The position numbers and the translations under genes are program-made. The notes under the pieces were generated by a model. The model saw only the letters and a program-made list of their open reading frames with translations. It made no database searches and was not told the DNA's origin. This document shows, in pieces, positions 1 to 8,197 of a stretch of DNA of 8,590 nt. Position 1 is the stretch's first letter, and each line of letters opens with the position of its first letter. Source of the stretch: Candidatus Fermentibacterota bacterium (lineage in GTDB: Bacteria > Fermentibacterota > Fermentibacteria > Fermentibacterales > Fermentibacteraceae); assembly GCA_012523605.1 (NCBI GenBank), contig JAAYTY010000043.1:1-8590 (forward strand), written 5' to 3'.

Positions 1-457
1 CGGAGAAATCCACCTCGAGAGGGTTCTCCAGCTCGGCCTCGGCCGTGGCCTCGATGGTGAACAGCATCTCGAGCGTCCTGCCGTCGAGCCTGTAGAGGAT
101 CGAAACCGCGACGGGCAGCTCCTCCTGCGTGCCCAGATCCACCATGCAGGGGGAGGAGAAGACCACCTCGCTGTCGGACAGCGCCAGAACCGTGCCGTCC
201 CGGGTGACGAACGAGCCGCACTGGACGCCGCCGAACTGGTATCCGCCAGCCAGATCTATGCCAGTCGAGAGATCGACGAGCTGGAGGAGGGATCCTGCGC
301 GGACACCGCTGAGCACTGGGCTGACCGACGCCTGGATCCAACTGTTGCCGAACTGTACGGAAAGAGCCGGGATGTTGTCGGTGGGGCGGAGCGGGTTCGT
401 GCCGTACTGCAGCCCTGCGAGGGCCGCAGCGAGCACGACCGCAAAACAGGTCTTCAG
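1..457 (-). CDS. secreted protein of unknown function, 3' end outside the window
   Basis: The reading frame is open for 152 codons and continues past base 1, so the C-terminus is missing. I place the start at CTG (455-457). An in-frame TGA lies only eight codons upstream, and no ATG, GTG or TTG falls between it and the CTG. Read from the CTG, the N-terminus is (M)KTCFAVVLAAALAG: one lysine and a short hydrophobic stretch ending in ALA, a plausible Sec signal peptide. The only other early start, GTG at codon 8, has no ribosome binding site and would cut the signal peptide short. The rest is rich in beta-prone and small residues, with cysteines at about 80 and 104 that could form a disulfide outside the cytoplasm. 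I see no further membrane segment or catalytic motif, and I do not recognise the family. It overlaps the end of the M16 peptidase gene by 4 bases, so the two are probably translated together. The role is unknown; being the peptidase's partner or substrate is only a guess. Confidence 0.72.
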   Translation of the reverse strand, partial: MKTCFAVVLAAALAGLQYGTNPLRPTDNIPALSVQFGNSWIQASVSPVLSGVRAGSLLQLVDLSTGIDLAGGYQFGGVQCGSFVTRDGTVLALSDSEVVFSSPCMVDLGTQEELPVAVSILYRLDGRTLEMLFTIEATAEAELENPLEVDFS

Positions 458-3126
458 GGCTGACCCTCCATCGGCTCGAGGTTTTCGTCAATGCCTCCAG
501 CATAGGCGAAGAACCAACGGTCTCCAGAGAAATATCTGTCGGCGACGGCCCTTATGTCGTCCGTGCCCAGCGCTACGACCTGCTCCTGGAAGGCACGGTC
601 GAAGTCGGCTGGAAAGCCTCGCATAATGTTCGATACGAGGATGTCGGCCTGGTCGTCGTAGCCGACCCGGGAAAGCGCCGATCCCGCGACCCAGCCCGCC
701 TGCTCCAGCTCGAGTTCGATGGGCAGGACATCCTCGCCGGCGATTCTCATGCACTCTTCGCAAACCGATTCCGCCGCCCTCGATGCATAGTCGCTCTTGG
801 TCGAGAGCATTGCGGTGAACAGGCCCTGCTCGCGATCGGCCGTGAGCCTGCTTCCGACGTAGTAGGCCAGTCCCTGGTCGTCTCTCACGTAGTGCCCGAG
901 GCGCGAGCCTATGCCCGAACCCAGTATCCCGTTCATCACGAGGAAAGCGGCGTAGTCCTCCGAGGCGTATCCCGGGCCCGGAATCCCCGCGAAGACTGCG
1001 GCCTGGCTCCTGCCAGGCATCGAGACCACGGTGTCGCGGGCGGCGGCGGAGACTGCCGGGACGGAGAGGGGAGGAATCGGCTCCGATGGGTCCCTCCAGC
1101 CGCCGAACAGCTCACGAACGCGCTCTGAGACGCGTTCGGCGTTCACGTCGCCGACTATCACCAGCATCGAGCCCGAGGGCCTGCAGCACAGACGCCAGAA
1201 GTTCCGCGCGTCGTCGAGCGATATCGCGTCCAGTGTCTCCTCGGTGACGATGCGCGCCTCGGCCGGGTTCTCGTGCGCGAGCAGGGTCAGAGCTTCGCCC
1301 GCCCTCGAGAACACGCTCTCCCTGCGTTGTGAGAGGGCGGCCCTCTGGTCTTCCATCACGCGCTCGAAGTCGGATTCCCTGAACGCAGGGCCGGTGAGCA
1401 GGCCGGCGACGGATTCGAGTGCGATCTCGAGGTCCTCGGACAGGACGGTGACCCCGCCGGTGCCGTATTCCCTGCCGGCGGAGAGCCTCATCCGCGCTCC
1501 GCGTGATTCGAGCCTCTCGTGGAACTCCGCGTATTCCAGATCTTCGGTGCCCCTCATCATCATGTCGGTCGTGACCCCGGCCAGCCCCGCCTGCTCCGCC
1601 GGGACCCTCATGCCGCCGAGCGGTATCCCGAAGGCTACCGCGACCACGGGGAACGTGTGGTCCTCCTTCACGAGGAGCAGAAGCCCGTTGTCCAGAATCT
1701 CGGTTTCAATCCCGTCGGACACCGATGTCTCGGATGGCTGAAGGAGTTCGGCCGGGATGTCCAGCCCTTCGTAGTCGATCGCCGACGGCTCCTCCATGTC
1801 CACAGGTGCCTGCTGTCTGTCGCGCGGCGCGCCTCCGAATCCTCCGCCCGCCGGGTTGAGGACGGCCACCGTGGAGTTGGAGGGGACGAAGTACTCCGAT
1901 GCGACCCTCGCGATGTCTTCCGGAGTGGCCGACTCCATCCTTTCCAGGGCCTTCTCCGAGGCCTGGTGGTCGCCGAAGCAGGTCTCGTCAATCGAGTACC
2001 TCATGGCGAGCCCCAGGGGATTCGATTCGCCCAGGACCATGCCGGCTCTGAACCTCCTCTTGAGCGAGGAGAGGATGCTGTCGGGGAGGGGCTGTGCAGA
2101 GAGCCTGTCGATCTCATCCCAGATCACGCGCTCGACCTCGCCGGGCTCGACGCCGGGCATCACGGTGGCATAGAAGGTGAAGAGGCCGGGATCGATGCCC
2201 CCGTCGTTCCAGGCGCCGACGTCGCTCGCCAGCCCCGTCTCGACCAGGGCGGCCTGGAGCCTGCTGGACCTGCCTCCCGTGAGGTGCGCCGAGATGAGGT
2301 CGAGGATCGGGGAGTCGGGGTGGGAGCCCTCTGGGGTGTGGAATGCTATCGCGATGCGCGCGAGGTTCGATTCGTGCTCTATCGCCACCCTTCGCTGTTC
2401 GGTCTGCGGAGGCTCGATGCATGCCGCCGGCATGGTGTGCGGCGGGCGGGGGATGCCGCCGAAGCGCTCCTCGATCTGCTCGAGGAGTTCGTCGGTGTCG
2501 AAGTCGCCCACCACTGAGAGAACGGCGTTTCCGGGGTTGTACCAGGCCCTGTAGTAGGCCAGGGCGGACTCGCGTGAGTAGGAGAGTATGTCGCTCTCGA
2601 AACCGATGACCGGGTATCTGTAGGGGTGAACGGTGAAGGCCGCGCCCGCCAGGGCCTCGAAGAGCGCGCCGTCGGCGTCGTCCACCGAGGACATCCGCCA
2701 CTCCTCTGCTATCACGTTGCGCTCTGACACCACTTCGGCCGAGTCGAACAGGCAGTTGGTCATCCTGTCGCTCTCGATCTCCAGCGCATCCTCGCCCCGC
2801 GAGGCGGGAAGCATGAGGTAGTAGACGGTCACGTCGTTCGACGTGAATGCGTTGGCCCATCCCCCGTCGCGCTGGACGATCTGCCAGAAGCGGCCCTTGG
2901 GCATGGAGGGCGTGCCCTTGAACATCATGTGCTCGCAGAAGTGGCTGAGCCCCCTGATCCCATCGAACTCGTTCCTCGAGCCGACCCGGTAGGAAATCGT
3001 CGTTGCGACCACCGGTGCGTAGTGGAGCTCCTGGGTGATGACAGTGAGGCCGTTGTCGAGAACCGTCACCCGGGGCTCGGCTGGAGCCTCGAGGAGAAGC
3101 AGGAGGGTCAGGAGCAGATGCGGCAT
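454..3126 (-). CDS. exported tandem M16 (pitrilysin/insulinase-type) zinc metallopeptidase, two units fused
   Basis: This 890-residue protein contains two M16 units in tandem. Residues 1-16 form a hydrophobic, leucine-rich signal peptide ending in APA, so it should act outside the cytoplasm. The first unit holds the inverted zinc motif HFCEH (residues 62-66), then WANAFTSNDVTVYY (about 90-103), and NVIAEEW with the third zinc ligand at Glu141 or Glu142. A linker of about 50 residues, rich in Gly, Pro and acidic residues, leads to a second unit from about residue 475. There the metal motif is lost (AGLAGVTTDMMM, about 512-523), but the Arg/Tyr signature VRDDQGLAYYVG (about 745-757) is kept. 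The first unit's matching segment (ALVETGLASDVG) lacks that Arg and Tyr. The two halves therefore supply complementary parts of one active site, as in M16 heterodimers. Members of this family degrade or process peptides; the substrate here is unknown. The ATG start is preceded by AGAGGTGG (3131-3138). The downstream secreted gene overlaps it by 4 bases. Confidence 0.93.
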   Translation of the reverse strand: MPHLLLTLLLLLEAPAEPRVTVLDNGLTVITQELHYAPVVATTISYRVGSRNEFDGIRGLSHFCEHMMFKGTPSMPKGRFWQIVQRDGGWANAFTSNDVTVYYLMLPASRGEDALEIESDRMTNCLFDSAEVVSERNVIAEEWRMSSVDDADGALFEALAGAAFTVHPYRYPVIGFESDILSYSRESALAYYRAWYNPGNAVLSVVGDFDTDELLEQIEERFGGIPRPPHTMPAACIEPPQTEQRRVAIEHESNLARIAIAFHTPEGSHPDSPILDLISAHLTGGRSSRLQAALVETGLASDVGAWNDGGIDPGLFTFYATVMPGVEPGEVERVIWDEIDRLSAQPLPDSILSSLKRRFRAGMVLGESNPLGLAMRYSIDETCFGDHQASEKALERMESATPEDIARVASEYFVPSNSTVAVLNPAGGGFGGAPRDRQQAPVDMEEPSAIDYEGLDIPAELLQPSETSVSDGIETEILDNGLLLLVKEDHTFPVVAVAFGIPLGGMRVPAEQAGLAGVTTDMMMRGTEDLEYAEFHERLESRGARMRLSAGREYGTGGVTVLSEDLEIALESVAGLLTGPAFRESDFERVMEDQRAALSQRRESVFSRAGEALTLLAHENPAEARIVTEETLDAISLDDARNFWRLCCRPSGSMLVIVGDVNAERVSERVRELFGGWRDPSEPIPPLSVPAVSAAARDTVVSMPGRSQAAVFAGIPGPGYASEDYAAFLVMNGILGSGIGSRLGHYVRDDQGLAYYVGSRLTADREQGLFTAMLSTKSDYASRAAESVCEECMRIAGEDVLPIELELEQAGWVAGSALSRVGYDDQADILVSNIMRGFPADFDRAFQEQVVALGTDDIRAVADRYFSGDRWFFAYAGGIDENLEPMEGQP
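455..469 (-). promoter_or_regulatory. ribosome binding site and CTG start overlapping the M16 stop (CTGA)
   Basis: GGAGGG at 464-469 (minus strand) lies six bases before CTG (455-457). The CTG shares its last two bases with the TGA stop (454-456) of the upstream peptidase gene, giving a CTGA overlap like the common ATGA coupling. The same GATGGAGGGT string occurs over the last codons of pyrG, just before the purF start at 4890, where the start is a normal ATG. This supports reading the GGAGGG here as a working ribosome binding site. Confidence 0.6.
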
Positions 3127-3181
3127 TCGTCCACCTCTCGGTTTCTGCAGCGGCTTCCGGCCCGGCGTCCGGAAGGGGTCA

Positions 3182-3198
3182 TGATTCTGAGAATATCA
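3182..3198. promoter_or_regulatory. small palindrome in the divergent intergenic region, possible operator
   Basis: ATTCT-G-AGAAT (3184-3194) is a perfect 5-base inverted repeat around one base. It is flanked by TGAT at 3182 and ATCA at 3195-3198, offset by one base from full symmetry. It lies between the divergent M16 and pyrG genes, about 25 bases upstream of the pyrG -35 element. The AT-rich site stands out in GC-rich sequence, but arms this short can arise by chance. I know of no regulator that binds it. Confidence 0.22.
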
Positions 3199-3220
3199 CT
3201 GCGCACTCCGAGGTTCCCCT

Positions 3221-3250
3221 TTGCGCGGCTGAGACCCGCCCTGGTATAAT
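3221..3250 (+). promoter_or_regulatory. sigma70-type promoter of the pyrG-purF-guaA operon
   Basis: A perfect -10 hexamer TATAAT (3245-3250) carries the extended -10 dinucleotide TG at 3242-3243 (TGgTATAAT). A weak -35, TTGCGC (3221-3226), matches only TTG and sits 18 bases upstream. A TATAAT embedded in GC-rich DNA just before a gene is unlikely to be chance. The predicted start, near 3256-3258, falls in the pyrimidine run TTTTCTTTTC. The leader would be only about 30 bases, ending in the ribosome binding site GGGAGGT (3274-3280) six bases... five bases before the pyrG ATG. It is too short for an attenuator or riboswitch. The GGGC start that drives CTP-sensitive control of pyrG in many Gram-positive bacteria is absent. 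Confidence 0.75.
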
Positions 3251-3285
3251 CACTTTTCTTTTCGCTGGCAGGCGGGAGGTGGGCC

Positions 3286-4889
<1,604 letters not shown>

Positions 4890-4893
<4 letters not shown>

Positions 4894-6326
4894 CGGAGGT
4901 CAGGGAGAGCTGCGGCCTCTGCGCGGTCACGGGCGACAGAGAGGCCGCGGCATTCGTGGCCGAGGGTCTGCACGCGCAGCAGCACAGGGGGCAGGAGGCG
5001 GCCGGCATCCTTGTCTCCTCCGGCGGCTCGCTGGAACTGCACAAGGGCCTGGGGCTGGTGAGCGAAGTGCTGGCCTCCTTGCCCGAGGGATGGCGCGAAC
5101 GGGGGATAACGGCGGCGATGGGCCACGTTCGCTACGGCACCTACGGCAGCGGCAGCTTGGCGAACGCCCAGCCGCTTCTGGTGGAGATATCCGGCAGGCA
5201 GGTCGGCATCGCCCACAACGGCACGCTGAGCAACGCATCCGTCCTGAAGAACGAGCTGACGAAGCTCGGAGCGATATTCCAGACCAACAGCGACACAGAG
5301 ATCATCCTGCACCTCATGGCCCACCGGATGGAGTCCACGGGCTACGACGTGAGGCATGCGCTGGAGCTGGCTCTGGCGCGGCTCGAGGGCGCCTTCTGCC
5401 TGCTCGTGATGGTGCCCGGGGGAATCTATGCCGTGCGCGACCCGCTGGGGTTCCGCCCCCTGAGCCTGGGAAGGATAGGGTCTCACGGCTGGGCGGTGGC
5501 CAGCGAGACCATCGCCTTTCCGCTGTGCTGCGCCGAATACGTGCGCGAGGTGGAGGCGGGCGAGATGCTGTGGCTGCCCTCCGACGGCGGCGAACCCGCG
5601 AGCTGGCGGTTCGGGCCCCAGGAAAGCCTGTTCGGAAGCGGGAGAAAGCTGGCCCAGTGCATTTTCGAGCACGTGTACTTCGCGCGGCCGGGGAGCATCG
5701 TCTTCGGCGACAGCGTGTACGAGGTGAGAATAAGGATGGGCGAGAGGCTCGCCGACGAGTCGCCGGCGCCCTGCGACGTTGTGATCCCCGTGCCCGACAG
5801 CGGAATGTTCGCAGCATTGGGATACTCCCGGCGCATGGGCGTCGCCTTCGACATGGGCTTCACCAGGAATCACTACGTGGGGCGCACCTTCATCGACCCC
5901 GCCACGGCGCGGAGGGCCGCCATGGTCACGCGCAAGCTCCAGCCCATACCCGAAGCCGTCCGGGGGAAGCGCGTCTGCGTGGTCGAGGACAGCATAGTCC
6001 GAGGCACCACCAGCAGGGCTCGCATAAAGGCCCTGAGAGAGGCCGGCGCCAGCGAGGTTCACATGCGGGTGAGCTGCCCGCCGCACCGGTTCGGCTGCTT
6101 CTTCGGAATTGACTTCCCTCAGCCCTCCGCGCTCATCGCGAACAACATGAGCCTCGAGGAGATCAGGAAGACGCTCGACCTCGACTCGCTCTCGTATCTG
6201 TCTCGCGAGGGCATGCTCTCCTGCGTGAGGGCCCACTCTCCCTGCGATTACTGCACAGCCTGCTTCAACGGCGACTATCCGGTCGCCCCGCCCGAGGGTG
6301 CCATGCCCCGTTCCTGCGGGCAGTGA
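4890..6326 (+). CDS. purF: amidophosphoribosyltransferase (glutamine PRPP amidotransferase), 4Fe-4S type
   Basis: PurF makes 5-phosphoribosylamine from PRPP and glutamine, the committed step of purine synthesis, in the cytoplasm. The 478-residue protein begins with a seven-residue propeptide (MTEVRES) before Cys8, the expected N-terminal nucleophile of the Ntn-type glutaminase domain (CGLCAVTG, then AQQHRGQEAAGI, GHVRYGTYG, IAHNGTLSN and TNSDTE). The phosphoribosyltransferase domain carries PVPDSGMFAALGYS, FTRNHYVGRTFI and the PRPP loop VVEDSIVRGTT (364-374). Four cysteines, C257, C403, C452 and C455, sit where the Bacillus-type enzyme binds its 4Fe-4S cluster. A propeptide plus these cysteines marks the Fe-S, processed subfamily rather than the E. 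coli type, which has neither. The ATG overlaps the pyrG stop; the ribosome binding site GGAGGG (4881-4886) lies inside pyrG. It is presumably subject to AMP/GMP feedback, as is the family. Cys11, three residues after the nucleophile, is unusual. A further cysteine (C458) follows the CxxC. Confidence 0.97.
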
Positions 6327-6327
6327 G

Positions 6328-7872
6328 ATGAGCGCGCGCGGCGGTGTTGCCATACTCGACTTCGGATCGCAGTACAGCCAGCTCATCGCGCGGGCGGTGC
6401 GCGAGATGGGAGTGTACTGCGAACTGGTGCCCGGAAATGCGCCTGCATCCGAGATAGCGAAGCTCGAGCCCGCGGCGCTGATCCTGTCGGGCGGCCCCTG
6501 CAGCGTGTACGAGGATGGCGCACCGATGCCAGATCCGGCAGTGCTGGAGACCGGCCTGCCGCTTCTCGGAATCTGCTACGGCATGCAGCTCGTGGCTCTG
6601 CTCGACGGGGGCAGAGTCGAGGGAGGCCATCAGAGGGAGTACGGGCCGGCGAGGCTGCATCCCTCGGGTTCCAGCGTGCTGTTCTCAGGCGTGGGCGACG
6701 GCATGCAGGCCTGGATGAGCCACGGCGACCGGGTGGTGGAGGTTCCTCCCGGCTATGCCGTCTCCGCCTCCACCGGATCTCTGCCCGTGGCCGCGATGGA
6801 GGATCCCGCGAGGAAGCGCTACTGCGTGCAGTTCCACCCGGAGGTGAGGCACACCGAGTTCGGAAGGCAGGCTCTCTCGAACTTCCTGTTCGGCGTGGCC
6901 GGCTTGTCGCCCGACTGGAACATGGCGCGCTTCCACGGGATCGCCGTGGAGCGCATCAGGGAGCTGATGGCCGGCGGGGGGCACGTGATCCTGGGTCTCT
7001 CCGGCGGGGTGGATTCGTCCGTGGTGGCCGCCCTTCTGCACGAGGCTGTTCCCGACAGGTTCACGCCGATCTTCGTGGACACAGGCCTCCTGAGGGCTGG
7101 AGAGCGCGAATCGGTGGAGGAGACCTTCCGGGGCCACTTCCGCATGCACCTCGTGACGGTGGACGCATCCGAAGACTTCCTGGGCGCGCTGGAAGGGGTG
7201 GAGGACCCCGAGCGGAAGAGGAAGATCATCGGCGCGAAATTCATCGAGGTGTTCGAGAGGGCCGCGAGGAGCATCGAGGGAGTCACCCACCTGGCACAGG
7301 GAACTCTGTATCCCGACGTGATCGAGAGCGTGTCTTTCCGGGGGCCCTCGGCAACCATCAAGAGCCACCACAACGTGGGTGGACTGCCCGGGCGCATGCG
7401 TCTGAAACTCGTGGAACCGCTCAGGGAGCTGTTCAAGGACGAGGTGAGGGCGCTCGGCCTGGAGCTGGGCCTGCCGAGGCACATCGTGATGCGCCACCCG
7501 TTCCCGGGCCCCGGGCTCGCCGTGCGGATCCTGGGACCCGTGAACAGGGAGGATCTGGAGATACTGAAGGCCGCCGACAGGATCTTCACCGACTACCTGG
7601 GAGAACACTCTCTCTACGACGAGATTTGGCAGGCCTTCGCCGTCCTGCTGCCCGTGCGCACGGTGGGAGTGATGGGCGACCAGCGCACCTACGACAGGGT
7701 GATCGCGCTGAGGGCTGTGACCTCCACCGACGGCATGACCGCCGACTGGTACAGGATGGATCCCGAGCACATGGCCGCGCTGTCGGCCGACATAGTGAAC
7801 CGGGTCAAGGGCGTGAACCGTGTCGTGTACGACATCTCCTCCAAGCCACCGGCAACGATAGAGTGGGAGTAG
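6328..7872 (+). CDS. guaA: GMP synthase (glutamine-hydrolysing)
   Basis: GuaA converts XMP, ATP and glutamine to GMP in the cytoplasm. The protein is 514 residues when started at ATG 6328, close to the usual 510-525. The N-terminal class I glutaminase domain begins at once with AILDFGSQYSQLIARAVRE. It has the nucleophile Cys83 in GICYGMQ, and His170 and Glu172 in FHPEV. The ATP pyrophosphatase domain follows, with the P-loop SGGVDSS at 225-231. The C-terminal dimerisation domain carries VMGDQRTYDRVIALRAV and the family's typical end, YDISSKPPATIEWE. A longer reading from GTG 6298 would add ten residues (MPCPVPAGSE) that do not look like the family. Its only upstream purine run (GAGG) touches the GTG, so I prefer the ATG. 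That ATG lies one base after the purF stop and has only a weak ribosome binding site, so translation is probably coupled to purF. It is the last gene of the operon; no intrinsic terminator is visible after it. Confidence 0.97.
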   Translation: MSARGGVAILDFGSQYSQLIARAVREMGVYCELVPGNAPASEIAKLEPAALILSGGPCSVYEDGAPMPDPAVLETGLPLLGICYGMQLVALLDGGRVEGGHQREYGPARLHPSGSSVLFSGVGDGMQAWMSHGDRVVEVPPGYAVSASTGSLPVAAMEDPARKRYCVQFHPEVRHTEFGRQALSNFLFGVAGLSPDWNMARFHGIAVERIRELMAGGGHVILGLSGGVDSSVVAALLHEAVPDRFTPIFVDTGLLRAGERESVEETFRGHFRMHLVTVDASEDFLGALEGVEDPERKRKIIGAKFIEVFERAARSIEGVTHLAQGTLYPDVIESVSFRGPSATIKSHHNVGGLPGRMRLKLVEPLRELFKDEVRALGLELGLPRHIVMRHPFPGPGLAVRILGPVNREDLEILKAADRIFTDYLGEHSLYDEIWQAFAVLLPVRTVGVMGDQRTYDRVIALRAVTSTDGMTADWYRMDPEHMAALSADIVNRVKGVNRVVYDISSKPPATIEWE

Positions 7873-7942
7873 GCCTTCCCCGGGCTTCCGCCATCGCTCG
7901 ACACAAGTCTGAAAGGACCCTGCGTCAGAGACCTGTCGGACA

Positions 7943-8018
7943 TCTTAAGGGTTAGTCTCCCGAAGATGATTCTCGAATGCGGCAATCCCGGTCGGGGAAG
8001 ATCCGTTCTTAAAGGTTA
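7943..8018. repeat. imperfect direct repeat TCTTAA(G/A)GGTTA, two copies
   Basis: TCTTAAGGGTTA (7943-7954) and TCTTAAAGGTTA (8007-8018) match at 11 of 12 bases and lie 64 bases apart in the same orientation. The second copy runs into the hairpin at 8014-8036. An AT-rich 12-base repeat in GC-rich DNA is noticeable. It could be a pair of binding sites or the remains of a duplicated element. Confidence 0.45.
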
Positions 8019-8069
8019 TGCGGGCTCCGCATATCCCCCGCTGAAGCGGCCTCATGCGGAATCGCCGGG
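7977..8069. repeat. imperfect direct repeat ATGCGG(C)AATCsCCGG, two copies
   Basis: ATGCGGCAATCCCGG (7977-7991) and ATGCGGAATCGCCGGG (8054-8069) share ATGCGG-AATC-CCGG with a base inserted or lost on either side of AATC. A third, shorter ATGCGG lies at 8018-8023 inside the hairpin. With the TCTTAA repeat this gives two interleaved repeat pairs in about 130 bases. The spacing differs (64 and 77 bases), so a simple tandem duplication would need small later indels. Confidence 0.35.
8014..8036. other. strong short hairpin, function unclear
   Basis: TATGCGG (8017-8023) and CCGCATA (8027-8033) pair perfectly around a three-base GCT loop. Beyond one T-T mismatch, GG (8014-8015) pairs with CC (8035-8036), giving nine base pairs in all. 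There is no T run on either side, so it is not a standard intrinsic terminator. It lies 140 bases after guaA and could still protect the 3' end of the operon transcript or help Rho-dependent ending. Confidence 0.45.
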
Positions 8070-8090
8070 CCGGATGTCGGATCGGGCGTA

Positions 8091-8119
8091 TTGACGGCAG
8101 AACGAGGCAGTCCGATGAT
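8091..8119 (+). promoter_or_regulatory. candidate sigma70-type promoter before the DUF4239-like gene
   Basis: TTGACG (8091-8096) matches the -35 consensus at five of six bases. After a 17-base spacer, GATGAT (8114-8119) matches the -10 at four of six. Spacing is ideal and the direction fits the gene at 8198. Transcription would start near 8126, leaving a leader of about 70 bases. Confidence 0.45.
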
Positions 8120-8137
8120 GAAAGTGACAAAGGGGGA

Positions 8138-8168
8138 ATGCCGAAACGGCCCGAAGCAGACTCGGCAT
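8138..8168 (+). other. possible leader stem-loop before the DUF4239-like gene
   Basis: ATGCCGA (8138-8144) is the exact reverse complement of TCGGCAT (8162-8168), a seven-base stem with a 17-base loop. The smaller GCCG-AAA-CGGC (8140-8150) competes with it. The stem would sit in the predicted leader and cover an in-frame upstream ATG at 8138, but leave the preferred start at 8198 free. A regulatory effect is speculative. Confidence 0.25.
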
Positions 8169-8197
8169 GTTCGGTGTCGGGTGACTGGGAGTTTCCA

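Larger units (their letters stand above)
7873..8197. other. gene-poor gap after guaA
   Basis: I found no convincing gene on either strand. Short open frames here lack ribosome binding sites and familiar protein sequence. There is no hairpin followed by a T run after guaA, so the operon's transcription end is not visible. The gap does hold two imperfect direct repeats, a strong short hairpin (8014-8036), a candidate promoter (8091-8119) and a possible leader stem (8138-8168), listed separately. By eye it is less GC-rich than the operon. It may be decayed sequence, a regulatory region, or both. Confidence 0.6.

Noticed and set aside
256..444. Short minus-strand frame of 62 codons near the left edge
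   Set aside because: It lies in another frame of the longer secreted-protein gene, is Ser/Arg-rich, and lacks a ribosome binding site; the frame from 457 has a signal peptide and stays open to the window edge.
3127..3220. Promoter for the M16 gene in the divergent gap
   Set aside because: Weak -10-like strings (GATATT, CAGAAT on the minus strand) occur, but no acceptable -35 lies at 16-18 bases from either, so I could not support a site.
3251..3285. Riboswitch, attenuator or Gram-positive GGGC slippage control of pyrG
   Set aside because: The predicted leader is only about 30 bases, has no terminator hairpin, and does not begin with GGGC.
6298..6327. GTG 6298 as the guaA start, giving ten more residues
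   Set aside because: The extra residues are unlike GuaA N-termini, the only purine run touches the GTG, and ATG 6328 starts right before the conserved ILDFGSQY.
7873..7960. Intrinsic terminator after guaA
   Set aside because: Only weak stems such as GTCTGA...TCAGAGAC (with a bulge) are present and none is followed by a T run.
8138..8197. ATG 8138 as the start of the DUF4239-like gene
   Set aside because: The GGGGG run ends one base before it, too close for a ribosome binding site. The added residues are charged and not family-like, while ATG 8198 has GGGAG at good spacing.
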